This document shows positions 15,421-24,846 of a stretch of 64,000 nucleotides of DNA, in pieces (position 1 is the stretch's first letter; the number at the start of each line of letters is the position of its first letter). Origin of the DNA: an uncultured Bacteroidales bacterium (GTDB taxonomy: Bacteria > Bacteroidota > Bacteroidia > Bacteroidales > Paludibacteraceae); the NCBI GenBank assembly GCA_900319035.1, contig ONMU01000001.1:31659-95658 (forward strand), in the 5' to 3' direction. The translations under genes were made by a program, and so were the position numbers. The notes under the pieces were generated by a model that was not told the DNA's origin, searched no databases, and saw nothing but the letters and a program-made list of their open reading frames with translations.

Positions 15421-17418
15421 TTATTTCACCATCTGACCCATTACGTTATAGGTCTTGTTGTTCTTCTCGATGACGAGGATACCATTCTTGAGGACTTTAA
15501 CAGCCTTTGCGTCCGCAGCGGTGTTCTCGAAGCCCACAGTGCTGGTCGGAACGAGGTAGAAGTAGCCGCCAAATGCGCTCCAATCCGAGTAGTACTCCGG
15601 ACGGAAGTACATGGTGGTTGGTCCATTGTGGTGGTCATCCACAATATAGTTACCCTCTTTCGGATACCAAGTAGTGATCTCATCTTCTGCTACGTAAACC
15701 ACCTTGATCTCATCGTCAACAGCGAGGTCGATAGAGAGTTGATACTCACCCTCGGTGTCCGGATTTGCAGCAAAGAGTTTCTCTGCAGACAAATCTTCAA
15801 CGCTCCAAGCGTCAACGCCACTGAATTTACCAACGAGGTAGTAACCGTTGGTAAGTACAGGTTCCGGTTTCTCAGGATAAATGATAGCCAGTGAGTCGTT
15901 AGCGAAGTACCATTTGAAGGTATAAGCACCCTCTACGTCGATTACAACAGTCATGTTTGCATCCGTATTGCCGGTAATACCTGCACAACCCGGGAAGCCA
16001 CGATGGAACTCATAGCCGTTCGAACGCCAAGCACCATTGATAATCATCTTGAAGGCATAGGTACCTTTCTTGATATTGTCGTTGTAGAGCGTAGCAAACG
16101 TGCTATCCTCAGAGAGTTCAAACGGAATAGGCTCACCCCACTCTGTCATGTCACCTGTAACAGCAGCCGTCGGAACAACCGGAGTCGGATCTACGTAGAA
16201 GTTACCGGCAATCTTGAAGATCGGGGTCTCGCCTGCGATGTAGATCACTTGTACAGCACCTGCTTCTGCGAGGGAGAAGATGATGTTCTCATCATTGTCC
16301 GTCGTTACGCCTTCCGGTTTCTCGGTGAGGTTGTTGAAGCCCTTAGCGGTATTCCAAGTACCATCGAGGGATACTTTGAGTTTGTAGTACTGCTCTGCTT
16401 TGAGGTTCAGAACGAGTGTGTCAGCCTCAGCCTTGATAGCATCCGGATTCCAAGCCTTGCCTGCGAAACCAGCGTCAGTAACGAGAGCAGAGTCACCGGT
16501 TACGTAGAACTTAGCGGCTACAGGAGGAACCGGAGTAGATGCTTTCGGATAGATGGTGATAGAAGTGAGGAAGAAACGACCTTTGTTTGCTTTATTCTGC
16601 ACGATATCGATGGTCGAAACTTCGCCTGTCGGTTTCCAAATCTTATCCTCAAATATAAGTTTACCAGCACTGAGAGTAAAGTTTTCACCATTTACTGTGA
16701 AACCCTCACCTCCTTCATTATTGGCGTACATAGCAGCACGGAAGACGATCGAGTCCACTTCCGTCGGATTAGCCAATTCGAATTTCAATTCGCCAGCAGC
16801 AGAAGACGAACCTAATTTCAAGTTCGAGAAGATGGAGTCATTACCCTCTTTGTACTTACGACCAGCGTACACTTGTGTACCAACCAGTACAGAATCCACG
16901 TACTTCTGGCACGCAGCATCAAAGATAGCAGCAACGGTACTTAGTTTTGCACTACCGTCACCATCTGTTTTGTCGTAATAGGTAAAGGTCAGCTTGATAG
17001 CCCCACTCGGATCTCCCCCATAGGTTGACCAGACACCTTCAGCGCCCGGATCACCCCAAACACCTGTTTCAGAAGTGATGGTGAAGAGGTTTTTACCATC
17101 GGTCGGGAGAGACAAGTCAGCGGTTTTAGCACCCCAGTAGGCGATGTCACCCGTTGCGTTTACGCGGGTAAAGATAAACTTGTTATACACTGCGAAGTCG
17201 ATGTCCGCTTTCCATAGTCCTTCTTCACCGGCAACAGCTTCCATACGAACGCCCGGCCAATCCGCATTCTTAACATCGTCATTAAGGAATGCGTAAACAC
17301 CGACAGCTGCGTCGTCTTGAGTCCACCAGCTTTGGGTCACTTTACAATACACTGTTGTTGCGAAAGCCGTTGAGATGCTTAGGACAGCAGCCATCAATAA
17401 AGAAAAAATCTTTCTCAT
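15421..17418 (-). CDS. Large secreted protein with starch-binding-like modules and C-terminal tail
   Basis: Exported protein of 665 residues; not identified beyond domain style. Seen: a signal peptide (1-20, ending FA), an N-terminal module with paired Trp (SWWTQDD and DWPGVRMEA) that resembles carbohydrate-binding family 26-like starch-binding modules, several beta-rich SusE/SusF-like segments (for example GMTEW and EFHRGFPGC areas), and the end KVLKNGILVIEKNNKTYNVM followed by GQMVK. That ending is shared with three other secreted proteins here and may be a secretion or anchoring tail. Starch or glucan binding at the cell surface is plausible. The gene follows the 998-residue protein after a strong terminator, and no clear promoter was found for it. 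Confidence 0.75.
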   Translation of the reverse strand: MRKIFSLLMAAVLSISTAFATTVYCKVTQSWWTQDDAAVGVYAFLNDDVKNADWPGVRMEAVAGEEGLWKADIDFAVYNKFIFTRVNATGDIAYWGAKTADLSLPTDGKNLFTITSETGVWGDPGAEGVWSTYGGDPSGAIKLTFTYYDKTDGDGSAKLSTVAAIFDAACQKYVDSVLVGTQVYAGRKYKEGNDSIFSNLKLGSSSAAGELKFELANPTEVDSIVFRAAMYANNEGGEGFTVNGENFTLSAGKLIFEDKIWKPTGEVSTIDIVQNKANKGRFFLTSITIYPKASTPVPPVAAKFYVTGDSALVTDAGFAGKAWNPDAIKAEADTLVLNLKAEQYYKLKVSLDGTWNTAKGFNNLTEKPEGVTTDNDENIIFSLAEAGAVQVIYIAGETPIFKIAGNFYVDPTPVVPTAAVTGDMTEWGEPIPFELSEDSTFATLYNDNIKKGTYAFKMIINGAWRSNGYEFHRGFPGCAGITGNTDANMTVVIDVEGAYTFKWYFANDSLAIIYPEKPEPVLTNGYYLVGKFSGVDAWSVEDLSAEKLFAANPDTEGEYQLSIDLAVDDEIKVVYVAEDEITTWYPKEGNYIVDDHHNGPTTMYFRPEYYSDWSAFGGYFYLVPTSTVGFENTAADAKAVKVLKNGILVIEKNNKTYNVMGQMVK

Positions 17419-17476
17419 GATAAAATGATTTTGGTTAATAAATGTGAATTAATAAAAATGTTTTCCTATAAAATAA

Positions 17477-17502
17477 GAGAGGGAGCGATCAGACTCCCTC
17501 TC
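17477..17502 (-). terminator. Terminator after the 998-residue secreted protein gene
   Basis: 9-bp stem GAGAGGGAG/CTCCCTCTC with an 8-base loop, followed on the minus strand by TTATTTT. Confidence 0.85.
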
Positions 17503-17519
17503 CTGATAAGTGAATCGTA

Positions 17520-20516
17520 TTAACGAATCACAGCACCATTGATGTTGTAATGAACGCCGTTCTTGATGATCACTACTTGACCGTTCTGGATCATCTTCAC
17601 AGCCTTCTGAGCAGCCTCTACAGCGTTGATACCCTCACCAATGTGGGTAGTAACGTGATAGAGCGTGTTGTTGAGACAGAGGATGTCCATCGTAACGATA
17701 GCACGCGTAGCATCGCTTACGTTTACAGTAACGTCCATCGAGTAGATAGCCTTGTATTCACCACCCACTTCGATACCGGTACCAGTGGGTAACATATCAT
17801 CGTACGTGAAGGTACCAATCGGGTTGTTACCAAGCACTACGAACTGGATATAGGTGCTATCTGCAGCTTCACCATAGAAGACTGTACCGGTGTAACCATA
17901 AATCTCAGCAGCGTCTGCAACTCCCCATTCCGGGATCTCTACGTTTACAGTAGTTGCAGGAGTCGGGATACTGAAGACGAGCTTGATGCTATAGATATTA
18001 TCATCGTCGCCGGTTACAACACCCTCGATGGAACGAGAACCATCTTCGCCTTCGGTCAGAACGAACGAACCATCTACGAAGTGAATTTCTGTCTCAGTAG
18101 CCTTGATCTCGATATAGGTGTAGTCTGCATCGAGGTCAGCTATGGTGTAAACACCAGCAGCCTGAGTAGTCGAGATATTGGAGATCGAGATCGAGTACAC
18201 ATCGGTCTCAGCCATGAACTGCCACCAACCAGCTTGAGCTACGTAGTCAGTGTACTGAACTTCTTGCTCAATGTCAATAACGATGGTGTCACCAACAACC
18301 GGAGCCTCCGGATAAACTACTTCAAGAACCTGAGTCTCATAGGTATAGGTAAATACATAGTCACCAGCTACGTCAGCAGCGATATGCATGTTACCCGAAC
18401 CTTCAGCAAGGTTAGTAGTGTTTGCCTCGCGAGTGAGATTAGCGCCGTTAGCAGTCCAGTTGCCAGAACCACCGATACGCATACCGAACTCATAGTTACC
18501 TTCAGCCAACGTGAGTGTAAGAGAAGCAGATGCATTATCCTGAGCGATAGCAAAGTTCTCAGTATCAGCCCAGCTACCCAAGAAGTTACCGTGCATAGCT
18601 ACAGTCGGGATAACAACAGCCTCACCGGTCTTGGTAGCGTTAGCAGCTACCTCTTTAGTCTCTTCGTTGAAGGTGATGGTAATAGTGTAGATACCAGCCT
18701 CAGGGATATTCAACTCATAGTTGTCAGAAGGCCAGCAGTTGGTCCAAGCGTGGTCCTCACAAACCTTGAACTCAATGTTACCGGCAGCCAAAGTGAGGTC
18801 AGCTTTCTCCCATGTATAGAGACCCTCAACGAGCGTCATGTCGTTAGCTTCGTTGGAAGGAGCCCAAGTAGTGCCGAATGCTACATCCGAACCACCAGCA
18901 ACGGTATAGGTATGCTCCGGAGTCGGAGGAACAACTTCACCACCGCGAACTACCTTGAGAAGGGTAACGAACATACTAGTGTTACCATAACGACCGAGGA
19001 GGAGAGAATCCTGATCAGATGCGAGGGTATAGGTCTGCACGATCGGCTCACCTGCGTTGCGGCCATTGAGGGTAGAGAGAGAATCAGACATCCAAATTCT
19101 TGTATCGCCATCAGCAGCACGTAAATCTACCATACAATACTTGGTAACATCGGAGTTATTGAATACAACGGATACGCTGAGTACATCACCAGCCTTGAAG
19201 CCACCCTCAGCCGGCTTGATAGCGATGTATTTGCCTTCAGCATATACATAGGAGCTACCGAACTTGATACCGCTCACCTCATCGGAGTTTTCGTGAATCT
19301 TAACAGTACCGGTGGTGATATTGGAGTTTCCGCCAAAGATGGTAGTACCGATCTCACCTGCCCAATCGTAGATTACATCGTCTTCCTCAACCGGAGCGTC
19401 TCCCGGGTGCTTGATTTCGGTCAGATAGCAACCGGTATTGAGCTCATGAGTCTCATTGTACAGTTTGTACTTACCGAAAGCGATAACTGTATCACCTACG
19501 TGAATTGCGTTGCCGTTCTCGTCAGCTACTTCTTCGAACTCAGCCCAAGCAGTGCTTTCTGCATCGTAAGCCGGATCAGAAGTACGGAAGGTATCTGCAT
19601 TGAGCGAGTAGCAGTTATAGAACTCAAACGCACCCTCTGCACCTGTTGCATCAGCAACGTAGATGTTTACAGAACCGAATTTAGCGAAGTTCTTACCCTT
19701 GAACTCCATCTTGGTGATGACACCGCGAACGAGGATCTCATCGTTCTCAGCTAAGCCAGCAGCGATAGCCTCAGCTACTTCGTACTGCGGGATCACTTTC
19801 TTAACAGCTTCAGCAGCTACAGCCTCGGTAGTCGGATCGAAAGTGATCGTGAGGGTGTATTCGCCTGCCTCAGCGATGTTTACAACATAGTTCTGAGCCG
19901 GATAAGCGATATCCCAGCTGTGGTTCTTAACGACCTTGAACTGGATTTCTGTACCAGCGGTCAGGTTCAAGTTAGCCTTTGTCCAGGTATAAACACCGTT
20001 AGCCAAGATCATGTCGTTAGCAGCAAGAGCAGGATTCCAAGCCTCACCGAAGATAGCGGCATCGTTACCTGCTACAGTGTAGGTGTCCACTACAACCGGC
20101 TCTCCACCCTCAAGGGTAACTACGATTTGGGAAGCACGAACTTGGTTTGCAGAAGCCTCAAAAGATACGCTGGTAGCAGAACCGGTCCATGTACCGGTAA
20201 AGCCATCCTCCTCAAAGGTGTAACCTTCCTGAGCAGTAAAGCAACCAGGACCATACTTAGCAGCGCCCTTAGCAAGGCAAGTGAAAACAATGCTCGTAAT
20301 GTTCGACTCAGCCGAAATAGTAATCGTCTGATTCTTAAAAATACGAATCTGGTCAGCAGTAACAGTACCCTGAGTAATGTTCAGCGATACGCCCTCGATA
20401 GTAGCGTTGATCTCGGTGCTTTCAGCAGCTGTAATCGCACTCGGGGTAATCGTTACCTGAGCCATCATGCTGCCTGCGAAGAGCAGAGCAGCCAACAAAG
20501 AAAAGAATTTTCTCAT
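17520..20516 (-). CDS. Large multidomain secreted protein with C-terminal tail
   Basis: Exported protein of 998 residues, function unknown. Seen: a signal peptide (ending SMMAQ), an N-terminal beta-rich domain, two copies of a module of about 95 residues that starts YTVAGxxxxxFGxxWxP (near residues 145 and 540), an OB-fold-like domain between them (LVRGVITKMEFKG), further beta sandwiches, and the tail KMIQNGQVVIIKNGVHYNIN followed by GAVIR. The duplicated module recalls the surface starch-binding domains of SusE/SusF. The protein is unusually poor in charged clusters and rich in Thr and Ala. Its transcript starts near 20613 and carries a hairpin element in the leader. Confidence 0.72.
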   Translation of the reverse strand: MRKFFSLLAALLFAGSMMAQVTITPSAITAAESTEINATIEGVSLNITQGTVTADQIRIFKNQTITISAESNITSIVFTCLAKGAAKYGPGCFTAQEGYTFEEDGFTGTWTGSATSVSFEASANQVRASQIVVTLEGGEPVVVDTYTVAGNDAAIFGEAWNPALAANDMILANGVYTWTKANLNLTAGTEIQFKVVKNHSWDIAYPAQNYVVNIAEAGEYTLTITFDPTTEAVAAEAVKKVIPQYEVAEAIAAGLAENDEILVRGVITKMEFKGKNFAKFGSVNIYVADATGAEGAFEFYNCYSLNADTFRTSDPAYDAESTAWAEFEEVADENGNAIHVGDTVIAFGKYKLYNETHELNTGCYLTEIKHPGDAPVEEDDVIYDWAGEIGTTIFGGNSNITTGTVKIHENSDEVSGIKFGSSYVYAEGKYIAIKPAEGGFKAGDVLSVSVVFNNSDVTKYCMVDLRAADGDTRIWMSDSLSTLNGRNAGEPIVQTYTLASDQDSLLLGRYGNTSMFVTLLKVVRGGEVVPPTPEHTYTVAGGSDVAFGTTWAPSNEANDMTLVEGLYTWEKADLTLAAGNIEFKVCEDHAWTNCWPSDNYELNIPEAGIYTITITFNEETKEVAANATKTGEAVVIPTVAMHGNFLGSWADTENFAIAQDNASASLTLTLAEGNYEFGMRIGGSGNWTANGANLTREANTTNLAEGSGNMHIAADVAGDYVFTYTYETQVLEVVYPEAPVVGDTIVIDIEQEVQYTDYVAQAGWWQFMAETDVYSISISNISTTQAAGVYTIADLDADYTYIEIKATETEIHFVDGSFVLTEGEDGSRSIEGVVTGDDDNIYSIKLVFSIPTPATTVNVEIPEWGVADAAEIYGYTGTVFYGEAADSTYIQFVVLGNNPIGTFTYDDMLPTGTGIEVGGEYKAIYSMDVTVNVSDATRAIVTMDILCLNNTLYHVTTHIGEGINAVEAAQKAVKMIQNGQVVIIKNGVHYNINGAVIR

Positions 20517-20575
20517 GTTTTAATGATTTTAAGTTAAACAAAAAGTTAATTGGTTGATATTGTTGTCTATTTAAG

Positions 20576-20604
20576 ATCGCCCAAAATATTGGTCGATACT
20601 ATTT
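20576..20604 (-). repeat. Hairpin element, copy 1
   Basis: Imperfect palindrome ATCGCCCA / TGGTCGAT with a variable loop (AAATAT), followed by ACTATTT. Related copies are at 21881-21906 and 22891-22918. This copy is in the leader of the secreted protein gene. Confidence 0.7.
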
Positions 20605-20620
20605 TCACAAAAATCCGGTG

Positions 20621-20652
20621 CAAAGTTACAAAGAAATTTTGATATATGCAAA
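20621..20652 (-). promoter_or_regulatory. Promoter of the 998-residue secreted protein gene
   Basis: TTTG (complement of 20649-20652), 20-base spacer, TAACTTTG (complement of 20621-20628). Predicted leader about 95 bases. Confidence 0.8.
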
Positions 20653-20840
20653 TAAAAAATGCATTTTTTTTATTTTAGTGCTAAAGAGCATAAAAAAGAC
20701 ATATAAACAGCCATTCTCTAAAATCACGGGATATATACATAAATGTATATATAGGGTGCAGTAGGATACGAGATACCCTCGAGGTTCTAACGAGGTTGTC
20801 CTTTAGGCGTCCGCAAGATTCAGAGAGGTAGGGACAGTTG

Positions 20841-21857
20841 CTATTTTTTTCGTGCGGCAAAGAAGAGTTGAGCGGAGTTGAAGACATTTTGCCAGATGAT
20901 ATACGCCGCTGCTCCGAGTGATGCCATGGGATCGAGATACGTATTCGCCATCCAGACTCCGAGAGAGGTGTTTTTTTGTCCGAAAGCCTGTCCGGCTGTG
21001 ATGGAAGAGACTCCTGCCATCGTCTTGGGTGCAGCCGCAGGATTGATGAGCACATCCTGGTAGTCACGACCCTTGGAAGGCGCCGGTAACCAATATCCGA
21101 TCAACTTACCGAGACCGAACTGAATCAGGCAAATGAAGAACGAACATACTAATAAAATTAGTATAGTTGAAAGGTGAAAGGTGAAAGTTGAAAGGACTGT
21201 TTCGGTGACGACCGACGACAATACAGTAATCGAGCAGACCCACAAATAGAAGGGGATGACGGCGAGTTTTACCGGCAGTACAAACTCTTTTTTAGTACGC
21301 CATTTAAAGGCGATCCGGACGAGCCAAGCTAAACAGAAAGGACCTAATAATAGTGGGGCAATTCTTTGCAGAATCATTAAAAATTCACTCCAGAAACTCA
21401 TGTCTGCCGCCGGATAGATGAGGGGGAAAGTAGCGGGGACGATGATGGCGGTAGCGAAGTTAGAGAGGAGGGTGAAGGTAGTGAGGTTTTGGATGGACCC
21501 GCCCATCTTACCGGCGATGATAGGTGCGGCGGTGGCGGTAGGCATGATGAAGCACATGAGCAGCCCCTGGGCGAGGACGGGGTTGGCGGTAAAATACAGT
21601 ACCCCTGCGTACGTCGCAAAGGAGAAAACCATCTGCGTGATGAGCAGCACCCAATGCCATTTGTGTAACCGCAGATCGAGCGGATTAACCTTGCAGAACG
21701 TAAAAAAGAGCATAAAGAATATCCACCACGGAAGGGTAGGCTTCAGCGGCAAAAAGAGCTTGTAACCGAGGGCGCCGATGAGCATAGAGAGCCAAAGGGC
21801 GGAAGAATCAAAGAATGTACGAAGGGACAATGTACGATGTACAAAGGATTTTTTCAT
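20841..21857 (-). CDS. BASS-family (bile acid:sodium symporter-like) transporter
   Basis: Inner-membrane sodium-coupled transporter of the BASS superfamily, 338 residues with about nine or ten hydrophobic helices. Seen: MPTATAAPIIAGKMGGSIQN in the first half and NPAAAPKTMAGVSSITAGQA plus DPMASLGAAAYI near the end, the two inverted-repeat halves of the fold. The substrate is unknown; bile acids, pantoate or other organic anions are all transported by relatives. Residues 4-16 are encoded by TGTACAT-like repeat words and 221-231 by GTTGAAAG words, both in frame. The hairpin element at 21881-21906 lies directly upstream. Confidence 0.83.
   Translation of the reverse strand: MKKSFVHRTLSLRTFFDSSALWLSMLIGALGYKLFLPLKPTLPWWIFFMLFFTFCKVNPLDLRLHKWHWVLLITQMVFSFATYAGVLYFTANPVLAQGLLMCFIMPTATAAPIIAGKMGGSIQNLTTFTLLSNFATAIIVPATFPLIYPAADMSFWSEFLMILQRIAPLLLGPFCLAWLVRIAFKWRTKKEFVLPVKLAVIPFYLWVCSITVLSSVVTETVLSTFTFHLSTILILLVCSFFICLIQFGLGKLIGYWLPAPSKGRDYQDVLINPAAAPKTMAGVSSITAGQAFGQKNTSLGVWMANTYLDPMASLGAAAYIIWQNVFNSAQLFFAARKK
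21165..21195. repeat. In-frame short-word repeat (GTTGAAAG) in the BASS gene
   Basis: Four copies of GTTGAAAG or GGTGAAAG, read as STFTFHLST-like residues in a loop or helix end of the transporter. Confidence 0.7.
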
Positions 21858-21880
21858 TTTCTCATTTACTCATTTATTTA
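21814..21880. repeat. Short-word repeat array (TGTACGA then CATTTACTC)
   Basis: Two word types side by side. TGTACGA words form codons 4-16 of the BASS gene; CATTTTCTC/CATTTACTC words form its leader. Confidence 0.75.
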
Positions 21881-21906
21881 ATCGCCCAATATTGGTCGAT
21901 ACTATG
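21881..21906 (-). repeat. Hairpin element, copy 2
   Basis: ATCGCCCA / TGGTCGAT with loop ATAT, then ACTATG. Located between the end of dus and the start of the BASS gene. Confidence 0.7.
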
Positions 21907-21907
21907 T

Positions 21908-22870
21908 TTACCCCCATTTTTCTACAATCTCATCCATGATCCGGAAAACCTCCTCCACCGTTTCGGCACGAAGGAGGGCAATGCGGGTTTGCTTGAAATC
22001 AAAGAGCCCTTTAAAAACAGGCGACGCCGCAAAATGACGACGCGAATGGACGATACCTTTGCGTTCGTCACCTCCGCACCACTTTATGGAGGCAAGGACA
22101 TGTTCTTTGAGCACAGCGACCTTGTCGACCATCGTCTGCGGCGCCGGAAGTCCTTTCATCTCCGCGAAGAGCCACGGGGCACCAAAGGTGGCACGGCCGA
22201 CCATGATGGCATCAACGCCGTAACGATCGAAGCATTCCTTCGCGCGCTCAGGCGTACACACGTCCCCGTTACCTATAATAGGTATATGCATACGAGGATT
22301 GTTCTTCACTTCTCCGATGAGGGTCCAATCCGCCTCTCCACGGTACATCTGCGAACGAGTGCGTCCATGGATAGCGAGTTCGGAGATGCCGCAGTCCTGT
22401 AACCGCTCCGCTAAGTCCACGATAAAAGGCGTGCCGTTCTCAAGATAAAGAGAAGGTTCATCCCAGCCCAGACGAGTCTTGGCGGTAACGGGTGTATGGA
22501 CAGCATTGACGACTGCACGCGTTATTTCGAGCATTTTAGGCACATCGCGAAGGAGACCAGCTCCTGCTCCTTTGCCTGCTACTTTCTTGACCGGACAGCC
22601 GAAATTGATGTCGATGAAGTCGGGTTTGGCTTGCTCAACGATGAGGGCAGCATCACGCATCGCTTCGGGTTCGCGACCGTAGATCTGTATAGCCACGGGT
22701 CGTTCGGCATCGGAGATGGTCAGTTTGCGGGTCGTAGAAGCGATGTCCCGAACGAGCGCGTCGGCATTGACGAACTCGGTATAGACGCGATCAGCTCCGT
22801 AGCGTTTGCAAAGCGCACGGAAAGCCGGATCGGTAACATCCTCCATGGGAGCCAAGTATAATTTATTCAT
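21908..22870 (-). CDS. dusB: tRNA-dihydrouridine synthase
   Basis: FMN enzyme that reduces uridines in the tRNA D-loop, 320 residues. Seen: the TIM-barrel start LAPMEDVTDPAFRALCKRYG, the catalytic cysteine in DINFGCPVKKV (near residue 95), AKTRLGWDEP, the FMN phosphate site GNGDV and the GRATFGAPW block. DusB is the closest bacterial type, though the exact target uridine is not determinable. The hairpin elements flank both ends of the gene. It is followed by the BASS gene and preceded by the PgpH-like gene on the same strand. Confidence 0.9.
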   Translation of the reverse strand: MNKLYLAPMEDVTDPAFRALCKRYGADRVYTEFVNADALVRDIASTTRKLTISDAERPVAIQIYGREPEAMRDAALIVEQAKPDFIDINFGCPVKKVAGKGAGAGLLRDVPKMLEITRAVVNAVHTPVTAKTRLGWDEPSLYLENGTPFIVDLAERLQDCGISELAIHGRTRSQMYRGEADWTLIGEVKNNPRMHIPIIGNGDVCTPERAKECFDRYGVDAIMVGRATFGAPWLFAEMKGLPAPQTMVDKVAVLKEHVLASIKWCGGDERKGIVHSRRHFAASPVFKGLFDFKQTRIALLRAETVEEVFRIMDEIVEKWG

Positions 22871-22890
22871 TTTCTTATTTTCTCATTTGG

Positions 22891-22918
22891 ATCGCCCATG
22901 CATGGTCGATGCTATTTG
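22891..22918 (-). repeat. Hairpin element, copy 3
   Basis: ATCGCCCA / TGGTCGAT with loop TGCA, then GCTATTTG. It overlaps the TAG stop of the PgpH-like gene. Loop changes relative to copy 2 keep the palindrome. Confidence 0.7.
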
Positions 22919-24846
22919 TTCAAGGTGGGGTACGAAATACGATGATGGTTCATGGCGGTGAGGCGAGCGACGAAGACACGGCGGATGTCCTCTACATCCT
23001 TGAAAGAGAGAGGCGTCTCGGAGAACTGTCCGTCGGCTATCTGTGCATCGATCATCTGATTCACCGCTGCTGCAATCGACTCCTCGGAAAAATCCGAGAG
23101 GCTGCGCGAACGCGCTTCGACCGCATCTGCCATCATGAGGATAGCTGCCTCTTTGGTAGTGGGTTTGGGTCCCGGATAGCGGAAGAGCGACTCATCGACG
23201 TTCTCTTTCGGATGCGCGTTACACCATGTGTTATAGAAATAACGAACCAGCGAGTTGCCATGATGAGAGGTGATGAAATTGATAACCACCTCGGGCAGAT
23301 GATGCTTACGCGCCAGTTTCTCTCCTTCGGTCACATGCGAGATGACGACTTTAGCCGCTTCACGCGGATCCATCTCCAAGAGCGGGTTCTCCACTCCGAC
23401 TTGGTTCTCCACGAAGAAGAAGGGGTTTGCCATCTTGCCTATATCGTGATAGAGGGCACCTGTGCGGACAAGGAGCGAATGTGCGCCAATGACTTTCGCA
23501 GCTTCGGCAGCCAAGTTAGAGACTTGCATGGAGTGCTGGAACGTACCCGGGGCTTTCTCCGCCAAGGCGTGCAAGAGCTCGGAGTTGATATCCGTGAGTT
23601 CAACAAGGGTCAGCGAAGAGATGAAACGGAACATTTTCTCAAAGGCGAAGATGAGTCCGTAGCAACCGATGGTGAGCAGACCCGTGACGAAGAAATAGAA
23701 ATACGTCCAAGGCTCGATAGCGTGCCAAGTACCGGTTTGGGCAATGATGAGCGCGGTGTACATGAGTGCTTGGATCCAGAAATTCCAAGTTGCTGTACGG
23801 AGCAGTTGTGCCCGGCGGGTCATGTCATTCAAGACGGAAATAGTAGCGAAGCCGACACCTAATTCGATGAAGAGGAACTCCATAGGCACCGGAACGACAA
23901 TCGAGGTGATGAAGATCGTGATGAGATGCATGACTACCGCTGTACGGGAGTCGATGAAGACACGCGTAAGGATCGGAATCCACACAAAAGGCACGAGATA
24001 AACCGACAATCCGAAATGCAAGCAGAGGCACGCCAAACCGATGACGAGGAACATCTGCAAGCAGAAGAACAGGACTTTCGATAGCGAAGCGAAGTACTGC
24101 GGACGGAAGACTACGAGATAGAGCACAAAAAGAGCAAGGAAAAGAAGTACCAAGAGGGTCTTGCCAAAGAGCGCCCAACTACGTTGGCTATGTCCGAGCG
24201 CCTCACTCTCGTACGCCCGGCGAAGCGATTGAAGGGTTTGGTAATCGCTCTCGGAGACAATCTCACCTTTCTCTATGATTTTCTCCCCTTTCTGGACAAG
24301 CCCTTGTGTGGGCGAGAGAGAAGAGAGGAGTTGGGTTCGCATCTGGTCGGTCAGAAGGGTATCGCGTACGAGGTTCTGAGCGCAGTCATAGCCGAAATGA
24401 TCGTACGCCGATTTGAGCGTATAGACCGACGAGAGGGGGTATGTCTTCTGTACTTTGCCCTGCGTGACAGCAATGCGGCTGTACTCGTTTTCCTGCAACC
24501 ATTCCATCTCTTGCAGCGAGACGACGAGGACTTGGCGTTGTACCTGCGGGATGTATTTATAGCAAGGTACGAAGACGGAGAGGAGCTGTTTCTGCTCCTT
24601 GGCGAGTTGGTCGTCAGTTTTGTAGATGGGGAAATCAAAATCCGCTTCAAGCGTAGCGTACCCCCATGGTTTGCCGACCTCAAAATGGTAACGGAAGGTG
24701 TTGTCGTAGCGCGGGAAGAGGAGGACAATCACTGCCGCAAGCACCGCAAAAATGCCTAATCGTAAGAAGACTGAGGCATATTTGGCATTTACCATTTTCT
24801 CATTTACCATTTGGTCATTTATTAGACCATTTAGCCATTTTATCAT
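22912..24846 (-). CDS. 7TM HD-domain phosphodiesterase (PgpH-like)
   Basis: Membrane c-di-AMP phosphodiesterase of the PgpH type (7TMR-HDED plus HD), 644 residues. Seen: an N-terminal membrane helix, an extracytoplasmic domain (about 50-230), seven membrane helices (about 240-440), and a cytoplasmic HD domain with TFQHSMQVSNLA, the metal pair in LYHDIGKM, VISHVTEGEKLARKHHLP and FITSHHGNS. Residues 1-20 (IKWLNGLINDQMVNEKMVN) are encoded by a CATTTACC repeat array and are unlike the family. The start overlaps the stop of the GGGP synthase-TadA gene by four bases (ATGA), so expression is probably coupled. In other bacteria c-di-AMP controls potassium and osmotic balance. Confidence 0.88.
   Translation of the reverse strand: MIKWLNGLINDQMVNEKMVNAKYASVFLRLGIFAVLAAVIVLLFPRYDNTFRYHFEVGKPWGYATLEADFDFPIYKTDDQLAKEQKQLLSVFVPCYKYIPQVQRQVLVVSLQEMEWLQENEYSRIAVTQGKVQKTYPLSSVYTLKSAYDHFGYDCAQNLVRDTLLTDQMRTQLLSSLSPTQGLVQKGEKIIEKGEIVSESDYQTLQSLRRAYESEALGHSQRSWALFGKTLLVLLFLALFVLYLVVFRPQYFASLSKVLFFCLQMFLVIGLACLCLHFGLSVYLVPFVWIPILTRVFIDSRTAVVMHLITIFITSIVVPVPMEFLFIELGVGFATISVLNDMTRRAQLLRTATWNFWIQALMYTALIIAQTGTWHAIEPWTYFYFFVTGLLTIGCYGLIFAFEKMFRFISSLTLVELTDINSELLHALAEKAPGTFQHSMQVSNLAAEAAKVIGAHSLLVRTGALYHDIGKMANPFFFVENQVGVENPLLEMDPREAAKVVISHVTEGEKLARKHHLPEVVINFITSHHGNSLVRYFYNTWCNAHPKENVDESLFRYPGPKPTTKEAAILMMADAVEARSRSLSDFSEESIAAAVNQMIDAQIADGQFSETPLSFKDVEDIRRVFVARLTAMNHHRISYPTLNK
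24787..24846. repeat. Short-word repeat array (CATTTACC / ATTTGGT) forming the PgpH-like N-terminus
   Basis: Seven 8-base words forming codons 1-20 of the PgpH-like gene. The start codon and the upstream stop are at its edge. The same words form the GGGP synthase-TadA linker at 25277-25340. Confidence 0.85.

Larger units (their letters stand above)
20517..20840. other. 324-base intergenic region
   Basis: Holds the leader and promoter of the 998-residue secreted protein gene (20517-20652), an AT-rich stretch with a perfect 10-bp inverted repeat (20731-20752), and about 90 bases after the BASS transporter gene without recognisable content. No gene is supported here. Confidence 0.6.

Noticed and set aside
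20731-20752. AT-only inverted repeat as a terminator or origin
   Set aside because: No T-tract, DnaA boxes or AT-rich repeats typical of origins accompany it; left as an unexplained inverted repeat.
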